A DNA stretch of 64,000 nucleotides from Candidatus Zixiibacteriota bacterium (GCA_900498245.1 LS998015.1:463866-527865); one strand, 5' to 3'. Positions 27,919 to 37,084 are shown, numbered from the stretch's first letter. Numbers and translations are program-made. Notes: generated from the sequence alone by a model not told the origin.

Positions 27919-28875
27919 ATGGCCCAAAAACAACATAGTCACCTTACTACAATAGCATCTGAAATCAGGAATACTACACCAATCATAGAGTCAGGAATTA
28001 GAATAACACCGAGGGATATTTGTGTCTTGGAATCGGTAGCAGAGAATCAATTTCTCACAACGACCCAGATATGTGCGTCGCACTTTCCATCCCTGCACCG
28101 CACCCGGAAAAGATTGAACAGGCTCTGGAGCTGTGGTTTTCTCCAGAGAATAATAGTGCCACATGGGCTTGAAGGCCTGCCTCCTGAAGCAGTGTATTCT
28201 ATCAGTAGAAGGGGGCGACAATTACTCCTGTCGCACGGCGGGGGTATCGAGAGTATCGCAATTCCGAAGCTGAAATCACGTCCCGGTAGCCTTTTGTTTC
28301 TAAGTCACACACTGTTCAGAAATAGCTTTAGAATCGCCCTTGAGGACTTCGTGCGGAATAATCCCTCCGTTTCACTACAAGCTTGGAGGCATGATGCATC
28401 TATCACGCTCCGACTAGTTGTCCCAGACAAGCGAACTCAGACACTCCAGAGAGTCTCGCTTAGAGCCGATGCCTATTTCCGGCTGATCAAAAACGATTGG
28501 GAATCTGAGTTCTATCTAGAAGCAGACAATGGAACAATGACCTTGACTCGGCTAACGGCAAAACTAAAAGCATATCAAATCTGGCGACAATCTCCGATGC
28601 ATGCCACCAACGCTACCACCATGTGTACACGTGTTCTTGTTCTGATGTCTTCAAGGAAGCGCGCCGAGAACCTGGTTGAGACGATATCGAGATCCTCCCG
28701 AACTAGCCCGGCCAACCCATTGTTGCTCATTGCCTACATCAAGCGAGACACTCTTATTAAAACGTGTGTTCTCGGAAACCTGCATTGGTGCCAGTTTGAG
28801 CATAAGAGAGCCAGAAAGGTCACTTTACTGCAAGAACTGGACCGACTTAGCACTGGACAAAAGGACGCACCATAG
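27919..28875 (+). CDS. Replication-relaxation family protein (copy 1)
   Basis: A 318-residue protein with an N-terminal winged helix (ITPRDICVLESVAENQFLTTTQI, TRKRLNRLWSCGFLQRI, AVYSISRRGRQLL) followed by an alpha/beta domain with RADAYFRLI and FYLEADNGTMTLTRLTAKLKAY. This is the PF13814 pattern. Members occur on plasmids and integrative elements near coupling proteins; their exact reaction is not established. A second member lies at 32299-33186, only distantly similar. The gene belongs to the XRE/RuvC transcript. Confidence 0.8.
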   Translation: MAQKQHSHLTTIASEIRNTTPIIESGIRITPRDICVLESVAENQFLTTTQICASHFPSLHRTRKRLNRLWSCGFLQRIIVPHGLEGLPPEAVYSISRRGRQLLLSHGGGIESIAIPKLKSRPGSLLFLSHTLFRNSFRIALEDFVRNNPSVSLQAWRHDASITLRLVVPDKRTQTLQRVSLRADAYFRLIKNDWESEFYLEADNGTMTLTRLTAKLKAYQIWRQSPMHATNATTMCTRVLVLMSSRKRAENLVETISRSSRTSPANPLLLIAYIKRDTLIKTCVLGNLHWCQFEHKRARKVTLLQELDRLSTGQKDAP

Positions 28876-28949
28876 ATATATTTATAACAATCTATAAGAT
28901 TGGCGAATAGATATGGTTGGGTAAGACAGTCGCACTAGAGGTACAAGAA

Positions 28950-30485
28950 ATGCCATCCAAGGTTGTGAGAAAACGAGCTGCCGAGCTTTTTAACGAAGCA
29001 TTGAGGGCACAGAGTCAATGGGACTTCAGAAAAAGCAGGCAGTTGAGTGCCAAAGCGTACAGAGTCGCCTTCATTGCGGCCGACTATGACATGTGTATTA
29101 AATGCTTAATTCTTGAATCCAATTGTAGTTGGTACCTCGGTGACTTTGTGGTCTACGATAGGTCAATTGGCCAAGCAGTTACACTCAGTGAACAATATGC
29201 AGTGACCCCGCATTCGTACATGATTGCCCACCTCCGAAAGTGCGCTTATCTCCGAGAGCAAATGCACTTTAAAGAAGCAATTTCTTACGCGAACAAAGCA
29301 CTCCGATTAGCAAGAAAAGAGCAGGATAGTGAGATCGAATACTATGCATTGCTCGCGCTCGCTAGGATCCATGAGGAAAACTATAACCACGAATACAGTC
29401 TCGTTTACTGTCGTACTGCAAAGGATGTTGCTGCGAAAATGAACAGGCCAACTGTAACGGCAGAAGTGCAATATCAGACGGCGAAAGTACTTGTGGGGCA
29501 GAAGCGATTCTCTGATGCACTTGACCTACTCGCAAGTGCCGAGCAACAACTGAATATACACAAAAACCCAGAGCTCATTTCCGACATGCGGTATCTGGCA
29601 TCTTGTATTTATGGTGAGGTTGGGGACAGAGGCAAAGTAGAAGACACATTTAAGGATTTGTTTTTCATAAGGTCCTCTTTCAGGGAATCAGATCACTTTG
29701 CCGCAGAGATCGAGGGTCGCAACCGTGTACCAGATGTGGTAGCACGTCAACCTAATTCTGTATCGCAGCTTGAGTCCATAAGACTTAACTTGGAACAAAG
29801 TGGCCTTCAAGATCATTTTCCCCTTGTGTATGTGTTTTTGGGAGGTTCCTTCCTGCTAGCAAAGAACTATGTGAGAGCGACGGAGAGCTATTGGAACGCC
29901 GCGGAGTTGCTGTGCAAGCTCCTCCCGGACAATCACATCAAGTTCTTCTTTGTCCTCCGGCAGCTTTGTACCTGTCTACAAATGACAGATAACGACAAAA
30001 GTGCGGTCCAATTGGGATCACTTGGGACAAAGGGTGAAAAGCTCTTTGAGAAAACAGGATCCGTAGAAGATGTCATTACCGAGAAGCGGCGAGCGTACAT
30101 TCATGGGCTTCCAGCAAATCTGCATGCCATTCGTTACTATTTGAGTCGGTACTTCAAGTGGAACAAAATCACAATTGACTTTGAAACGGGCGAAATTAGG
30201 AAGAACAAAAGGGTGGTGAAAAGGAAAATCCGCCAAAAACTAGTCCCTGTTAAGTTGACCAGCCGACAGATAAGAGTCCTCAGGAAGCTTGCAGAACGAA
30301 TGCCAATGCCTGTAACATTTGATGAGATTGTCGAGGCGGCGGACGGATGCTCGCCGGCCGCAGGTGTTCCTACACGTGATCGCGCGAAATACTATCGAGA
30401 CGAAATATGCGAGCGAGTAGGAGTCAATTTCATTGTATCTTCTTGGGGAACTGGCTTTCATATTCCAAAGGAAACCGCCTCCTAA
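28950..30485 (+). CDS. TPR protein with C-terminal winged-helix-like domain
   Basis: About 511 residues from ATG 28950, which has AGAGGT upstream; a TTG at 28917 is possible but has none. The body is helix-turn-helix repeats of the tetratricopeptide kind (about 15-350, for example FKEAISYANKALRLARKEQ and FSDALDLLASAEQQL). The C-terminal ~85 residues (LTSRQIRVLRKLAERMPMPVTFDEIVE...GTGFHIP) look like a response-regulator-type winged helix ending in the usual G-x-G-[FY]. A TPR sensor joined to a DNA-binding end suggests a signal-responsive transcription factor. No phosphoreceiver domain is present. Confidence 0.65.
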   Translation: MPSKVVRKRAAELFNEALRAQSQWDFRKSRQLSAKAYRVAFIAADYDMCIKCLILESNCSWYLGDFVVYDRSIGQAVTLSEQYAVTPHSYMIAHLRKCAYLREQMHFKEAISYANKALRLARKEQDSEIEYYALLALARIHEENYNHEYSLVYCRTAKDVAAKMNRPTVTAEVQYQTAKVLVGQKRFSDALDLLASAEQQLNIHKNPELISDMRYLASCIYGEVGDRGKVEDTFKDLFFIRSSFRESDHFAAEIEGRNRVPDVVARQPNSVSQLESIRLNLEQSGLQDHFPLVYVFLGGSFLLAKNYVRATESYWNAAELLCKLLPDNHIKFFFVLRQLCTCLQMTDNDKSAVQLGSLGTKGEKLFEKTGSVEDVITEKRRAYIHGLPANLHAIRYYLSRYFKWNKITIDFETGEIRKNKRVVKRKIRQKLVPVKLTSRQIRVLRKLAERMPMPVTFDEIVEAADGCSPAAGVPTRDRAKYYRDEICERVGVNFIVSSWGTGFHIPKETAS

Positions 30486-30538
30486 TCCTCCCAGTTTCCT
30501 TCCTATCGTAATCCTATCCTGAAGCCCTTATTAAGGGC

Positions 30539-32302
30539 ATGATAAGAAGGATTATTGCCATTTCGTTTGGTCTGATTCTGGGCGTAAGCAGCCCTATCCC
30601 ATCACAATCGGACAACTATCATGCTACGGACGTCTATTCGAGCCACATTACAGAATCCAGTTTCAAGATAGAACCGTCGCCCGATAAGCTCCCGTCAGCT
30701 TACCGAGTGACATCAGCAACAAGCCAGTCGCCGGGTGCGCTGAATCGGACATGCGACAATACTCTAGCATGGAGGTGCACTATAGGTATCAGAAAACCAA
30801 CTAAGAACGAGAGTCAAGCATGTGGAACTTTCCTAGAACGCCAGTTCCTCAACGTCCTTCAACCCATTACTGATCTAATTGGTAGGACATTACACCAGCG
30901 CGGTCGGCCTCCGACAGAGCAGTCTATCAGTATAGGCTACTCACGCAATGCCTTTCATCCAACCGAGGTGATCGAAGAACTCTTATCGATATCACACCTA
31001 ACTAAGGGCATTTATGTCTGCGGTAAGTCCGGCATGGGCAAGACAACGTTCATTCGACTACTGACAACTCAATTTATGAGGGCTGGTTTAGGATTCATAG
31101 TCATTGATCCACATGGCGACCTCTCACAGGCAATTTTGAATGTCATTTGCCAAACATGCAGGACTGAAGAGGAATTCGACTTCGTATGTGAACGCCTGAT
31201 ACTGCTTGAGCTATTCCATCCAACTTTAGTGCCTCGCATCAACTTGCTTCACTCTAATCGCCCCGAGCAGGCTTACGTTGAGGCCATTGAAATGTTGGCG
31301 ATCTTTAAGAGAATCTTTAGTGATGTGGCATGGGGAGCACGAATGGAGGAAACCTTACGAAACGTGCTCTTGACCCTCTCCCTGAGTGGCCACCCCCTTA
31401 TCGACGCTCCCCGGCTACTTACTGATTCAGCATTTCAAGATGAAATCGTCAACTCACTCAGCGATCCCGACCTGCTCTTCTATTGGAAATCTCGCTTTGC
31501 GGGATTTTCTGATAGGATGAAGCCGATGATAACAGAGCCTGTCTCGAATAAGCTATCGGTACTGACAGAGGGTCCGTTGATGCGCCATCTGGCGGCTCAA
31601 ACAGAGTCACTCATCGACTTCCGCCGCCTGCTTGATAACCGCAACTGGGTAATTATTAACCTCAGCAAAGGACTACTCGGTCAACATTCCAAGCTGCTGG
31701 GATCGATATTCACTGCCAAAATCAAATCTTCGGCAATGTCTCGAGCAGATATCCCGGAAGCTGACCGTATTGTATCACCACTCCTCATTGACGAATTTCA
31801 GAACTTCTCTGGTGATAACTACGAGGAGATACTTTCAGAGGCACGTAAGTATCGCTTGGCGCTTCTTTTAGCTCATCAGAACCTCGACCAGATCAAGCGG
31901 TCCATGCGTGCTGCTATCTTTGGTAATGTCGGGACAATGCTGTTGTTCAGACTTGGTCACCGTGATATCAGCGAGTTTGCGCAGGAATTCAACTCGACGA
32001 ATCAACCGTTGGTGAGACAGGCGCTTGCCAGCCTACAGATCGGAGAGATGGTCAAACGTGAGGATGATGGTAGTTTCTGCAGAATTCAGGTGCCGCGACC
32101 TAACGAGTTGGTGGTTAATGGTGCGGTTGAGGAACGGCTTCGACAGGCTTGCTACGCCAAATACTACCGGCCACGCGCTGAGATCGATGCCGAGCTAATC
32201 AAGGCACGCAGCGCTTCAGCGCGACCGTCTGTGGTCATCTACGGTACTTCAAAGTCGGCGGGAAAACCGCCGTCAGACGCTGCTGACGAGGTGTCACGAT
32301 GA
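30539..32302 (+). CDS. VirD4/TraD-like coupling ATPase (copy 2)
   Basis: A 587-residue ATPase with Walker A CGKSGMGKTT (about 161-170), VIDPHGDLSQ, Walker B LLIDEFQNFSGDNYEE and LLLAHQNLDQIKRSM. It is a paralogue of 6569-7879 with the same order of motifs. Unlike that protein it has an extra N-terminal ~125 residues beginning with a hydrophobic, signal-like stretch (MIRRIIAISFGLILGVSS). A GCCCTT/AAGGGC hairpin (30523-30537) sits directly before the ATG and there is no ribosome site, so the true start is unsure. It overlaps the next gene by ATGA, pairing a coupling ATPase with a replication-relaxation protein. Confidence 0.8.
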   Translation: MIRRIIAISFGLILGVSSPIPSQSDNYHATDVYSSHITESSFKIEPSPDKLPSAYRVTSATSQSPGALNRTCDNTLAWRCTIGIRKPTKNESQACGTFLERQFLNVLQPITDLIGRTLHQRGRPPTEQSISIGYSRNAFHPTEVIEELLSISHLTKGIYVCGKSGMGKTTFIRLLTTQFMRAGLGFIVIDPHGDLSQAILNVICQTCRTEEEFDFVCERLILLELFHPTLVPRINLLHSNRPEQAYVEAIEMLAIFKRIFSDVAWGARMEETLRNVLLTLSLSGHPLIDAPRLLTDSAFQDEIVNSLSDPDLLFYWKSRFAGFSDRMKPMITEPVSNKLSVLTEGPLMRHLAAQTESLIDFRRLLDNRNWVIINLSKGLLGQHSKLLGSIFTAKIKSSAMSRADIPEADRIVSPLLIDEFQNFSGDNYEEILSEARKYRLALLLAHQNLDQIKRSMRAAIFGNVGTMLLFRLGHRDISEFAQEFNSTNQPLVRQALASLQIGEMVKREDDGSFCRIQVPRPNELVVNGAVEERLRQACYAKYYRPRAEIDAELIKARSASARPSVVIYGTSKSAGKPPSDAADEVSR

Positions 32303-33186
32303 CAATCAAGAGAAAAGGACAGCGTCAATCTCGTTTCACCCGCCACAAGCGCGTTAGGCAGGTGATACTTCAACCACGTGACATGGATATTATCGTTGCT
32401 GTCTTTCAATCCCGCTTCCTCACCCGTGAGCAGATCCAGGGGATGTTTGATGTTTCCTGCGTAACGGTTGTCAATCGTACGCTGCGGAGACTCTTTGATG
32501 CGGGATTCCTCGACCGTCGATTTCTGCCACTTCTCCAGGGAAGTTCCCAAGCCATGTATTTTCTTGGTCAGCGCGGGATCCCCATTGTCAGCGAACGGTT
32601 GAATCTTGATCCTGATGAAGTGGCTCGTAAACGTCGGCGCGACCAGGCACTTCGGACAGACCTGTTCCAGCATGAACGTCTTATCAATGACTTTCGGATA
32701 CAATTGGAGACAGGGGGTTCAGAATCTTCAGTGTCCGTGGAACGCTTTCTGCATGCAAGAGAGTGCGAATGTAAGTTCGGCATACGGACCGGAGGTCGAG
32801 AGGTCAAATACTACCTGAAACCAGACGGCTACTTCGAGTTGAAGTCATCTCGGTCGCTGAGCAGCTATTTCCTCGAAATTGATCGTTCCACCAGCGGATT
32901 ACGTAAGCTGAGTACGAAGTTCAAAACTTACCTGGCCTATCAAAACGCAGGCATTTTTGAGAAGCTATTCAACCGAGATTGCTTCACCGTTCTCATTGTA
33001 ACTCTGAGTCCTCAAAGAGCTACGAACCTTATAAAACTCGCTGAGAGGCTCCAGTGTGACTTCTTCTACTGCACCAGCCAGCCCTTATTGACAGAAAAGG
33101 GGGCACTCGGTGGCGTCTGGATTCAACCAGGCTCGACCACTCCGGGGCCACTTCCCTCAATCAGCGTGAGGCGGGCTGAGATATGA
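32299..33186 (+). CDS. Replication-relaxation family protein (copy 2)
   Basis: A 295-residue protein with the PF13814 layout: winged helix (LQPRDMDIIVAVFQSRFLTREQI, VNRTLRRLFDAGFLDRR, MYFLGQRGIPIV) and a C-terminal domain with KPDGYFELKS and YFLEIDRSTSGLRKLSTKFKTYLAY. The conserved D-x-Y-F and F-x-E-x-D residues recur in copy 1. It is coupled to the VirD4-like ATPase on one side (ATGA) and to a zinc-ribbon membrane protein on the other (ATGA). Confidence 0.8.
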   Translation: MTIKRKGQRQSRFTRHKRVRQVILQPRDMDIIVAVFQSRFLTREQIQGMFDVSCVTVVNRTLRRLFDAGFLDRRFLPLLQGSSQAMYFLGQRGIPIVSERLNLDPDEVARKRRRDQALRTDLFQHERLINDFRIQLETGGSESSVSVERFLHARECECKFGIRTGGREVKYYLKPDGYFELKSSRSLSSYFLEIDRSTSGLRKLSTKFKTYLAYQNAGIFEKLFNRDCFTVLIVTLSPQRATNLIKLAERLQCDFFYCTSQPLLTEKGALGGVWIQPGSTTPGPLPSISVRRAEI

Positions 33187-33593
33187 GACTTTGCTTCCAT
33201 TGCCTACGGTGGAGAGCCGGTGATAGCCCCAGATGCCCATATTGTGGATTGGGGCGGTCCGCACTATGCTCGGCTGGCCATGAAAATCCGCCAGATGCCA
33301 ATGTGTGCGGTACTTGCGGTCGTGGAGATCTGTCACCGGCAGCTCCACCGCCTCGTTCCCTTCGTGTTCTTCGAGTCGTCTTCAAATTGACCCTCTGGCT
33401 GATAATTATCATTTTTGGATTCAGCCTTATTCAAGGGATGACTCAAGCTGTACGTGGGGGAATGGCAACTCCGTTTATCTTGGCCATCGCATTCCTGCTT
33501 GTAGCCCTGAACGTCTGCTCGAGAGTACTCGGATTCAAAATCGGCAAAGCCATAGTGAGACTAATATGGAAACTGTTTTCCAGAAAACACTAA
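33183..33593 (+). CDS. Zinc-ribbon membrane protein
   Basis: A 136-residue protein. The N-terminal ~50 residues carry a double zinc-ribbon: C4-x2-C7, C18-x2-C21, then a cysteine near residue 29 and CGTC near residues 42-45. Two transmembrane helices follow (about 66-85 and 96-115). Zinc ribbons joined to membrane helices are widespread, and no specific family is recognised. It overlaps the replication-relaxation gene and is the last gene before a terminator-like hairpin at 33733. Confidence 0.7.
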   Translation: MRLCFHCLRWRAGDSPRCPYCGLGRSALCSAGHENPPDANVCGTCGRGDLSPAAPPPRSLRVLRVVFKLTLWLIIIIFGFSLIQGMTQAVRGGMATPFILAIAFLLVALNVCSRVLGFKIGKAIVRLIWKLFSRKH

Positions 33594-33732
33594 CAAACCA
33601 TCTGTGGAACAGAATATCCACGGGTCAAATCGTTTGCCGACGGCGAGTGATTGACGGGGATAAGCCTGCATCCAAGTTCTTGTTTGGCAATTGCTTTTCA
33701 GTCCGACCCCTGTGTGAAGAAGTCAGCTCAAA

Positions 33733-33760
33733 GGTAGTGCAATTGACTACACTACCTTTT
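33733..33760 (+). terminator. Rho-independent terminator
   Basis: A stem of about ten pairs around GGTAGTG/CACTACC, flanked by an A-run on the 5' side and TTTT on the 3' side. It closes the mobilisation operon that ends at 33593. Confidence 0.65.
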
Positions 33761-33907
33761 ACACCGGGTGGTATTCCCCTCACTTCTAGGATCCTTGCGA
33801 GGCTGACGTTGTGAGAAAAGGCGTGGAAACATCAAGAGGAGAAAGGAAGGAAAGGATTGAGATGATTGCTGAACATCTTCTAACAGGAGCTACCAGAGTC
33901 ATGGTTT

Positions 33908-33937
33908 CGGCTATCTCCGGACAAACGGAGACAGCCG
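33908..33937 (+). promoter_or_regulatory. Stem-loop in the leader of the next operon
   Basis: CGGCTATCTCCG and CGGAGACAGCCG form a 12-position stem with one mismatch and a six-base loop. It lies 45 bases before the ATG at 33982. It is not followed by a T-run, so it is more likely an RNA-stability or translation-control structure than a terminator. It would fall inside the coding region if the upstream GTG at 33811 were the start. Confidence 0.5.
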
Positions 33938-33981
33938 TCATAGAAGAAAACAAACAACCTCTATCAAAGGAGATTATAGTC

Positions 33982-34389
33982 ATGAGAACCACACTAACAA
34001 TTCAGACTATTAGTAGTCTTGCAGATTTCGTGGAATGGGTGCGGTCTGCTTGCCACGCCTCCTACGAAGAAACGAATTCGCAACCGCGCAAGAAGGACAA
34101 GATCAACCTCAACGCAGTGCCTGAGGCAGCCGCCTCAATAGCCGCTGATGAATTTGTCCAAAAACTGCCCCCGGAGTATACAAAGCGGACAACCAAACCC
34201 AACCCCCTTCTGTCCACTGGCAGGAAGATTGACCTGCGAAAACCTGTTCCGGCAGAAATCGTCCTCAGTACGTTGAAACGAATGAAAACTCTTATTGTAG
34301 GCGATGAACCCGATAATGAAGCCTCTGGCTTCAATACCTGCAAAAGAGCCCTCTCTACTCCATCTAGCACTCGTCTGGAGGTACAATGA
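33982..34389 (+). CDS. Hypothetical protein, first gene of the secretion-like operon
   Basis: About 135 residues from ATG 33982, preceded by AAAGGAG. An in-frame GTG at 33811 would add 57 residues but would have to span the 33908-33937 stem-loop. The protein has a hydrophilic middle rich in Lys and Pro, and no signal or membrane helix. No family was recognised. It ends inside the start of the lipoprotein gene (ATGATG overlap), which ties it to the following secreted proteins. Confidence 0.55.
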   Translation: MRTTLTIQTISSLADFVEWVRSACHASYEETNSQPRKKDKINLNAVPEAAASIAADEFVQKLPPEYTKRTTKPNPLLSTGRKIDLRKPVPAEIVLSTLKRMKTLIVGDEPDNEASGFNTCKRALSTPSSTRLEVQ

Positions 34390-35195
34390 TGTATGTCACT
34401 GACGCCTTAAAAGTGTTGCTGACTGCATTGCTCATAATAGGTCTCCTATCCTTAGGAGGATGCACAAACCAAGAAGGTCACGTAGAACCATTGATCAGGA
34501 TGCAATACATACCTATTAGAGTAGTCACATTCTTCGACATAACCGGCTCTGCGGTCGAGCACGGGGTACCGATAGTTGACAGCATCAGCATGGCCCCAAT
34601 TGTCGAGTACGTGCTTGAAAACGGTGGTGAAGTAGCGATCGGGACTATCGAATCGGTCAGTGAACGCCCACTATTACGGTTGCGAGTCGATGTTCCTCCT
34701 CAGCCACCGACCGATGGCTCACAACAGAGCCAGAATGTCTTTCTCGCTGCCAAGCAAAAGGCAGCCTATGAAAAGAGGTTTACTTCATACCAGAGCCGTC
34801 TGAAAAGGTGGAAGGACAAAAACCAACTGGCTATGAGGGGATTCTGGCAGTCAGTTCGAGAATTGCTGGCTATGCCAGCTAAGGAAAGTTCCACCGACGT
34901 CAGAAATGCCGTGCTTCGGGGAAATGCATTCTTGTCTGAATCGGATGCGTCCTGGAACGGTCCTACTCTCAGGTTTGCCATTTTATGCACGGACGGAGAG
35001 CACAATGTCAAAAGCCAACCGACAATCGTACCGGTCGATAGCACGGTTTACATTCTGGTTCCGGGAATTCGGGAAGGATGCCTGACATCCCTAAATCCTA
35101 TCAAGTTCGAGAGCCTTCCCTCGGCTATTCGCTATGTAATATCCGGTGAGAAGTTTGTATCAAATGCAGCGGTCACTGCACAGAAAGGAGGCTAA
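34386..35195 (+). CDS. Lipoprotein with a von Willebrand A-like domain
   Basis: A 269-residue protein with a lipoprotein signal peptide (helix LLTALLIIGLL, lipobox LSLGGC). After export it would be lipid-anchored. The mature part has the metal-site signature of vWA domains: FFDITGSA (D-x-T-x-S) near the start and FAILCTDGEHN later. The middle holds a charged helical insert (about 120-160). vWA domains mediate metal-dependent protein contact, so this is a candidate adhesion or assembly factor on the cell surface. It is three bases from the next gene. Confidence 0.65.
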   Translation: MMYVTDALKVLLTALLIIGLLSLGGCTNQEGHVEPLIRMQYIPIRVVTFFDITGSAVEHGVPIVDSISMAPIVEYVLENGGEVAIGTIESVSERPLLRLRVDVPPQPPTDGSQQSQNVFLAAKQKAAYEKRFTSYQSRLKRWKDKNQLAMRGFWQSVRELLAMPAKESSTDVRNAVLRGNAFLSESDASWNGPTLRFAILCTDGEHNVKSQPTIVPVDSTVYILVPGIREGCLTSLNPIKFESLPSAIRYVISGEKFVSNAAVTAQKGG

Positions 35196-35197
35196 TA

Positions 35198-36130
35198 ATG
35201 CGTTCACCTCATCTTTCCGCGCCGCTGCGCCGTCTTCGGCTGACAATCTTTGAATCGTATCAGACCTTGGTCTACTGGGGACCGAAGCTTGGACGATCCC
35301 AGTTTGAAATCAAGAAGATCAATGAGCGAATTGATCAGATGGATAAGGCTCACCCGCACTGGGCCAACCCCAACATGGACGAAATCGCCACTCATATCAA
35401 AGTCCTTTTAATGTTGCCAATAGCCGCGGCTATCGACGCTTTGTTTTTGTCACCTACCGCTGATTATGCAGCGAGGGTGTTCTTCCCCAACCAGCCAATT
35501 TTCGCAACGGTGTCAAGAATCGTGGTTCCGATCTTTATGGTGTGGATTGAAGCGACCTTGGGGGTTCTGATCCATAACGCCGAGGAGACCCCCAAATGGG
35601 ACGGCTCGAATCCTGAATACCGGATCCTGAAGGCAATTGGGTACGGATTCGTTTTGGTAACGCCCTTGCTCGTTATAGCAACGTTTTTTGCTGCCCGAGC
35701 CGCCGGTGAGGGTGACTTTCCGTTGCTCGCCTTTGTATTCGCACTATTTGCCGCAGTTCTCCACCTCGCCATCCTGAAAAGCGGTCGCTGGATACGCGAT
35801 GCATTTGGCTGGCTTGCCTACACTATCAAGCGAAAGTATCTCTGTTCCTGTGAGGAAAAAGCCCAGCAAAAGCACGACGAAGCAGCTGAATCAGTTCTGA
35901 CGGCCTATCCTGTGTTTCATACTTCCTGCAATCAGTATATGAAATCTCTTCCAGAAGATGCCTCTGTCATCAGACGCCTTCCTGAAGGTGTCGATAAGGC
36001 CGTCAGATTGCTCTTTCATGAGGAGGATGAGCAACAACTATCGCCGAGTCTCCATGATGGTTCCGAGGATCGAAGAATTACTCAGGAATCAGAGGACTTC
36101 CCCAGAATAAGAGAGGACTTTAAGTCATGA
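35198..36130 (+). CDS. Multi-pass membrane protein of unknown function
   Basis: A 310-residue protein with about four transmembrane helices (around residues 70-90, 100-122, 145-165 and 175-192), flanked by a basic cytoplasmic-looking N-terminus and a long charged C-terminal tail. GGAGG lies ahead of the ATG. No family was recognised. Its place between a vWA lipoprotein and a DsbA-like protein, with ATGA overlap to the latter, suggests a membrane scaffold or exporter part in the same envelope machine. Confidence 0.55.
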   Translation: MRSPHLSAPLRRLRLTIFESYQTLVYWGPKLGRSQFEIKKINERIDQMDKAHPHWANPNMDEIATHIKVLLMLPIAAAIDALFLSPTADYAARVFFPNQPIFATVSRIVVPIFMVWIEATLGVLIHNAEETPKWDGSNPEYRILKAIGYGFVLVTPLLVIATFFAARAAGEGDFPLLAFVFALFAAVLHLAILKSGRWIRDAFGWLAYTIKRKYLCSCEEKAQQKHDEAAESVLTAYPVFHTSCNQYMKSLPEDASVIRRLPEGVDKAVRLLFHEEDEQQLSPSLHDGSEDRRITQESEDFPRIREDFKS

Positions 36131-36804
36131 ATACACGAAGTTGGATATTAGTTGTACTTGTGATTCTGATTCTGCAGGTACTAACAAGCATGCGCCTTGT
36201 GGTCACCACAACGGAACTCGCCGCCGAGATGGGCCGCGCAATTAGCCATATAGAACCTCCTGGATCCGTTCGAACAGTCAACATTTCAATCGACACGAGT
36301 AGGGCTTACATCGGAAACCCTGATGCGCCCGTTCATATGGTTATCTTTTCGGATTTCGATTGTCCTGCCTGTGCCATGCTCGCTGAGCAGATCCCCCAGC
36401 TTGTTAGCCGGTTTGGAGACAGTCTGTGTATCTCATATCGCTATTTTCCTTTGTCGTCCAATACCAGGAGCAAGACACTTGCTGAGTTGGCTGAGGTGGC
36501 ACGAGGACAAGGCAATTTCTGGCCCTATCATGATTCAATATTCGCCCTTCAAGATGAATTGAATCAGGACAAACTGGCCGCGCTGATTGAGGTACTTGGT
36601 CTTCCAGAACAAGGAGTCGCTTCACAAACTAAGGCGGTGGATCAGGATATAGCCTTCGCAAAGAAGCTGGAAGTAAAGTCTACCCCGACCGTATTCATCA
36701 ACGGAAGGCGGATAATCGGGGCATATCCGCTGCCAATTATTGAGAAAATAATCGAAGAAGAGTTGCGGTCGCCGCTGCAGAGGCCCGCAATATGTGAGGA
36801 ATAA
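36127..36804 (+). CDS. DsbA-like thiol:disulfide oxidoreductase
   Basis: A 225-residue protein with an N-terminal signal-anchor (ILVVLVILILQVL), then a thioredoxin fold of the DsbA/DSBA-like class. The opening is AYIGNPDAPVHMVIFSDFDCPACA with active site C79-P-A-C82, and the cis-proline loop is KSTPTVFINGRR. It would make or shuffle disulfide bonds outside the cytoplasm. The next gene encodes a short secreted peptide with six cysteines, an obvious substrate. It overlaps the membrane-protein gene by ATGA. Confidence 0.88.
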   Translation: MNTRSWILVVLVILILQVLTSMRLVVTTTELAAEMGRAISHIEPPGSVRTVNISIDTSRAYIGNPDAPVHMVIFSDFDCPACAMLAEQIPQLVSRFGDSLCISYRYFPLSSNTRSKTLAELAEVARGQGNFWPYHDSIFALQDELNQDKLAALIEVLGLPEQGVASQTKAVDQDIAFAKKLEVKSTPTVFINGRRIIGAYPLPIIEKIIEEELRSPLQRPAICEE

Positions 36805-36835
36805 CCATTAAACATGTCCGAGGAGGTGATGACAA

Positions 36836-37066
36836 ATGACACTATCGAGTTTGAAAGCCAAGCTGTCCCAAACAGTTGCCGTAGTATTGATTCTTGCAGC
36901 TCTGTTCACGATGGCGGCAACCATTCTGCCCACAGCCGCAATGGCTGCCACATCTAGCAATAGCTGTGTCACAGGTCTCTGCTGCACTGCCGACAGCTGG
37001 TGGAAATGTCTTTGGGTGCCGAACTGGCGCTTCAAATACAATCCTATCACTATGAAGTGCTGCTAA
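36836..37066 (+). CDS. Secreted six-cysteine peptide
   Basis: A 76-residue precursor behind an excellent ribosome site (AGGAGGTGAT). Residues 1-37 are a signal peptide with the cleavage motif AMA/A. The mature ~39 residues contain cysteines at 44, 49, 50, 58, 75 and 76, plus five aromatic residues (WWK, LWVPNW, FKY). Six cysteines allow three disulfides, fitting the DsbA-like protein encoded 31 bases upstream. The size and composition are those of a disulfide-stabilised bacteriocin, toxin or signal, but no known family was recognised. It is the last gene before the hairpins at 37085 and 37155. Confidence 0.75.
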   Translation: MTLSSLKAKLSQTVAVVLILAALFTMAATILPTAAMAATSSNSCVTGLCCTADSWWKCLWVPNWRFKYNPITMKCC

Positions 37067-37084
37067 TGAAACGTTGATTGCCGA

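Noticed and set aside
33305..33814. A 169-codon plus-strand frame overlapping the zinc-ribbon gene
   Set aside because: Different frame with no family pattern; it runs through the terminator at 33733-33760.
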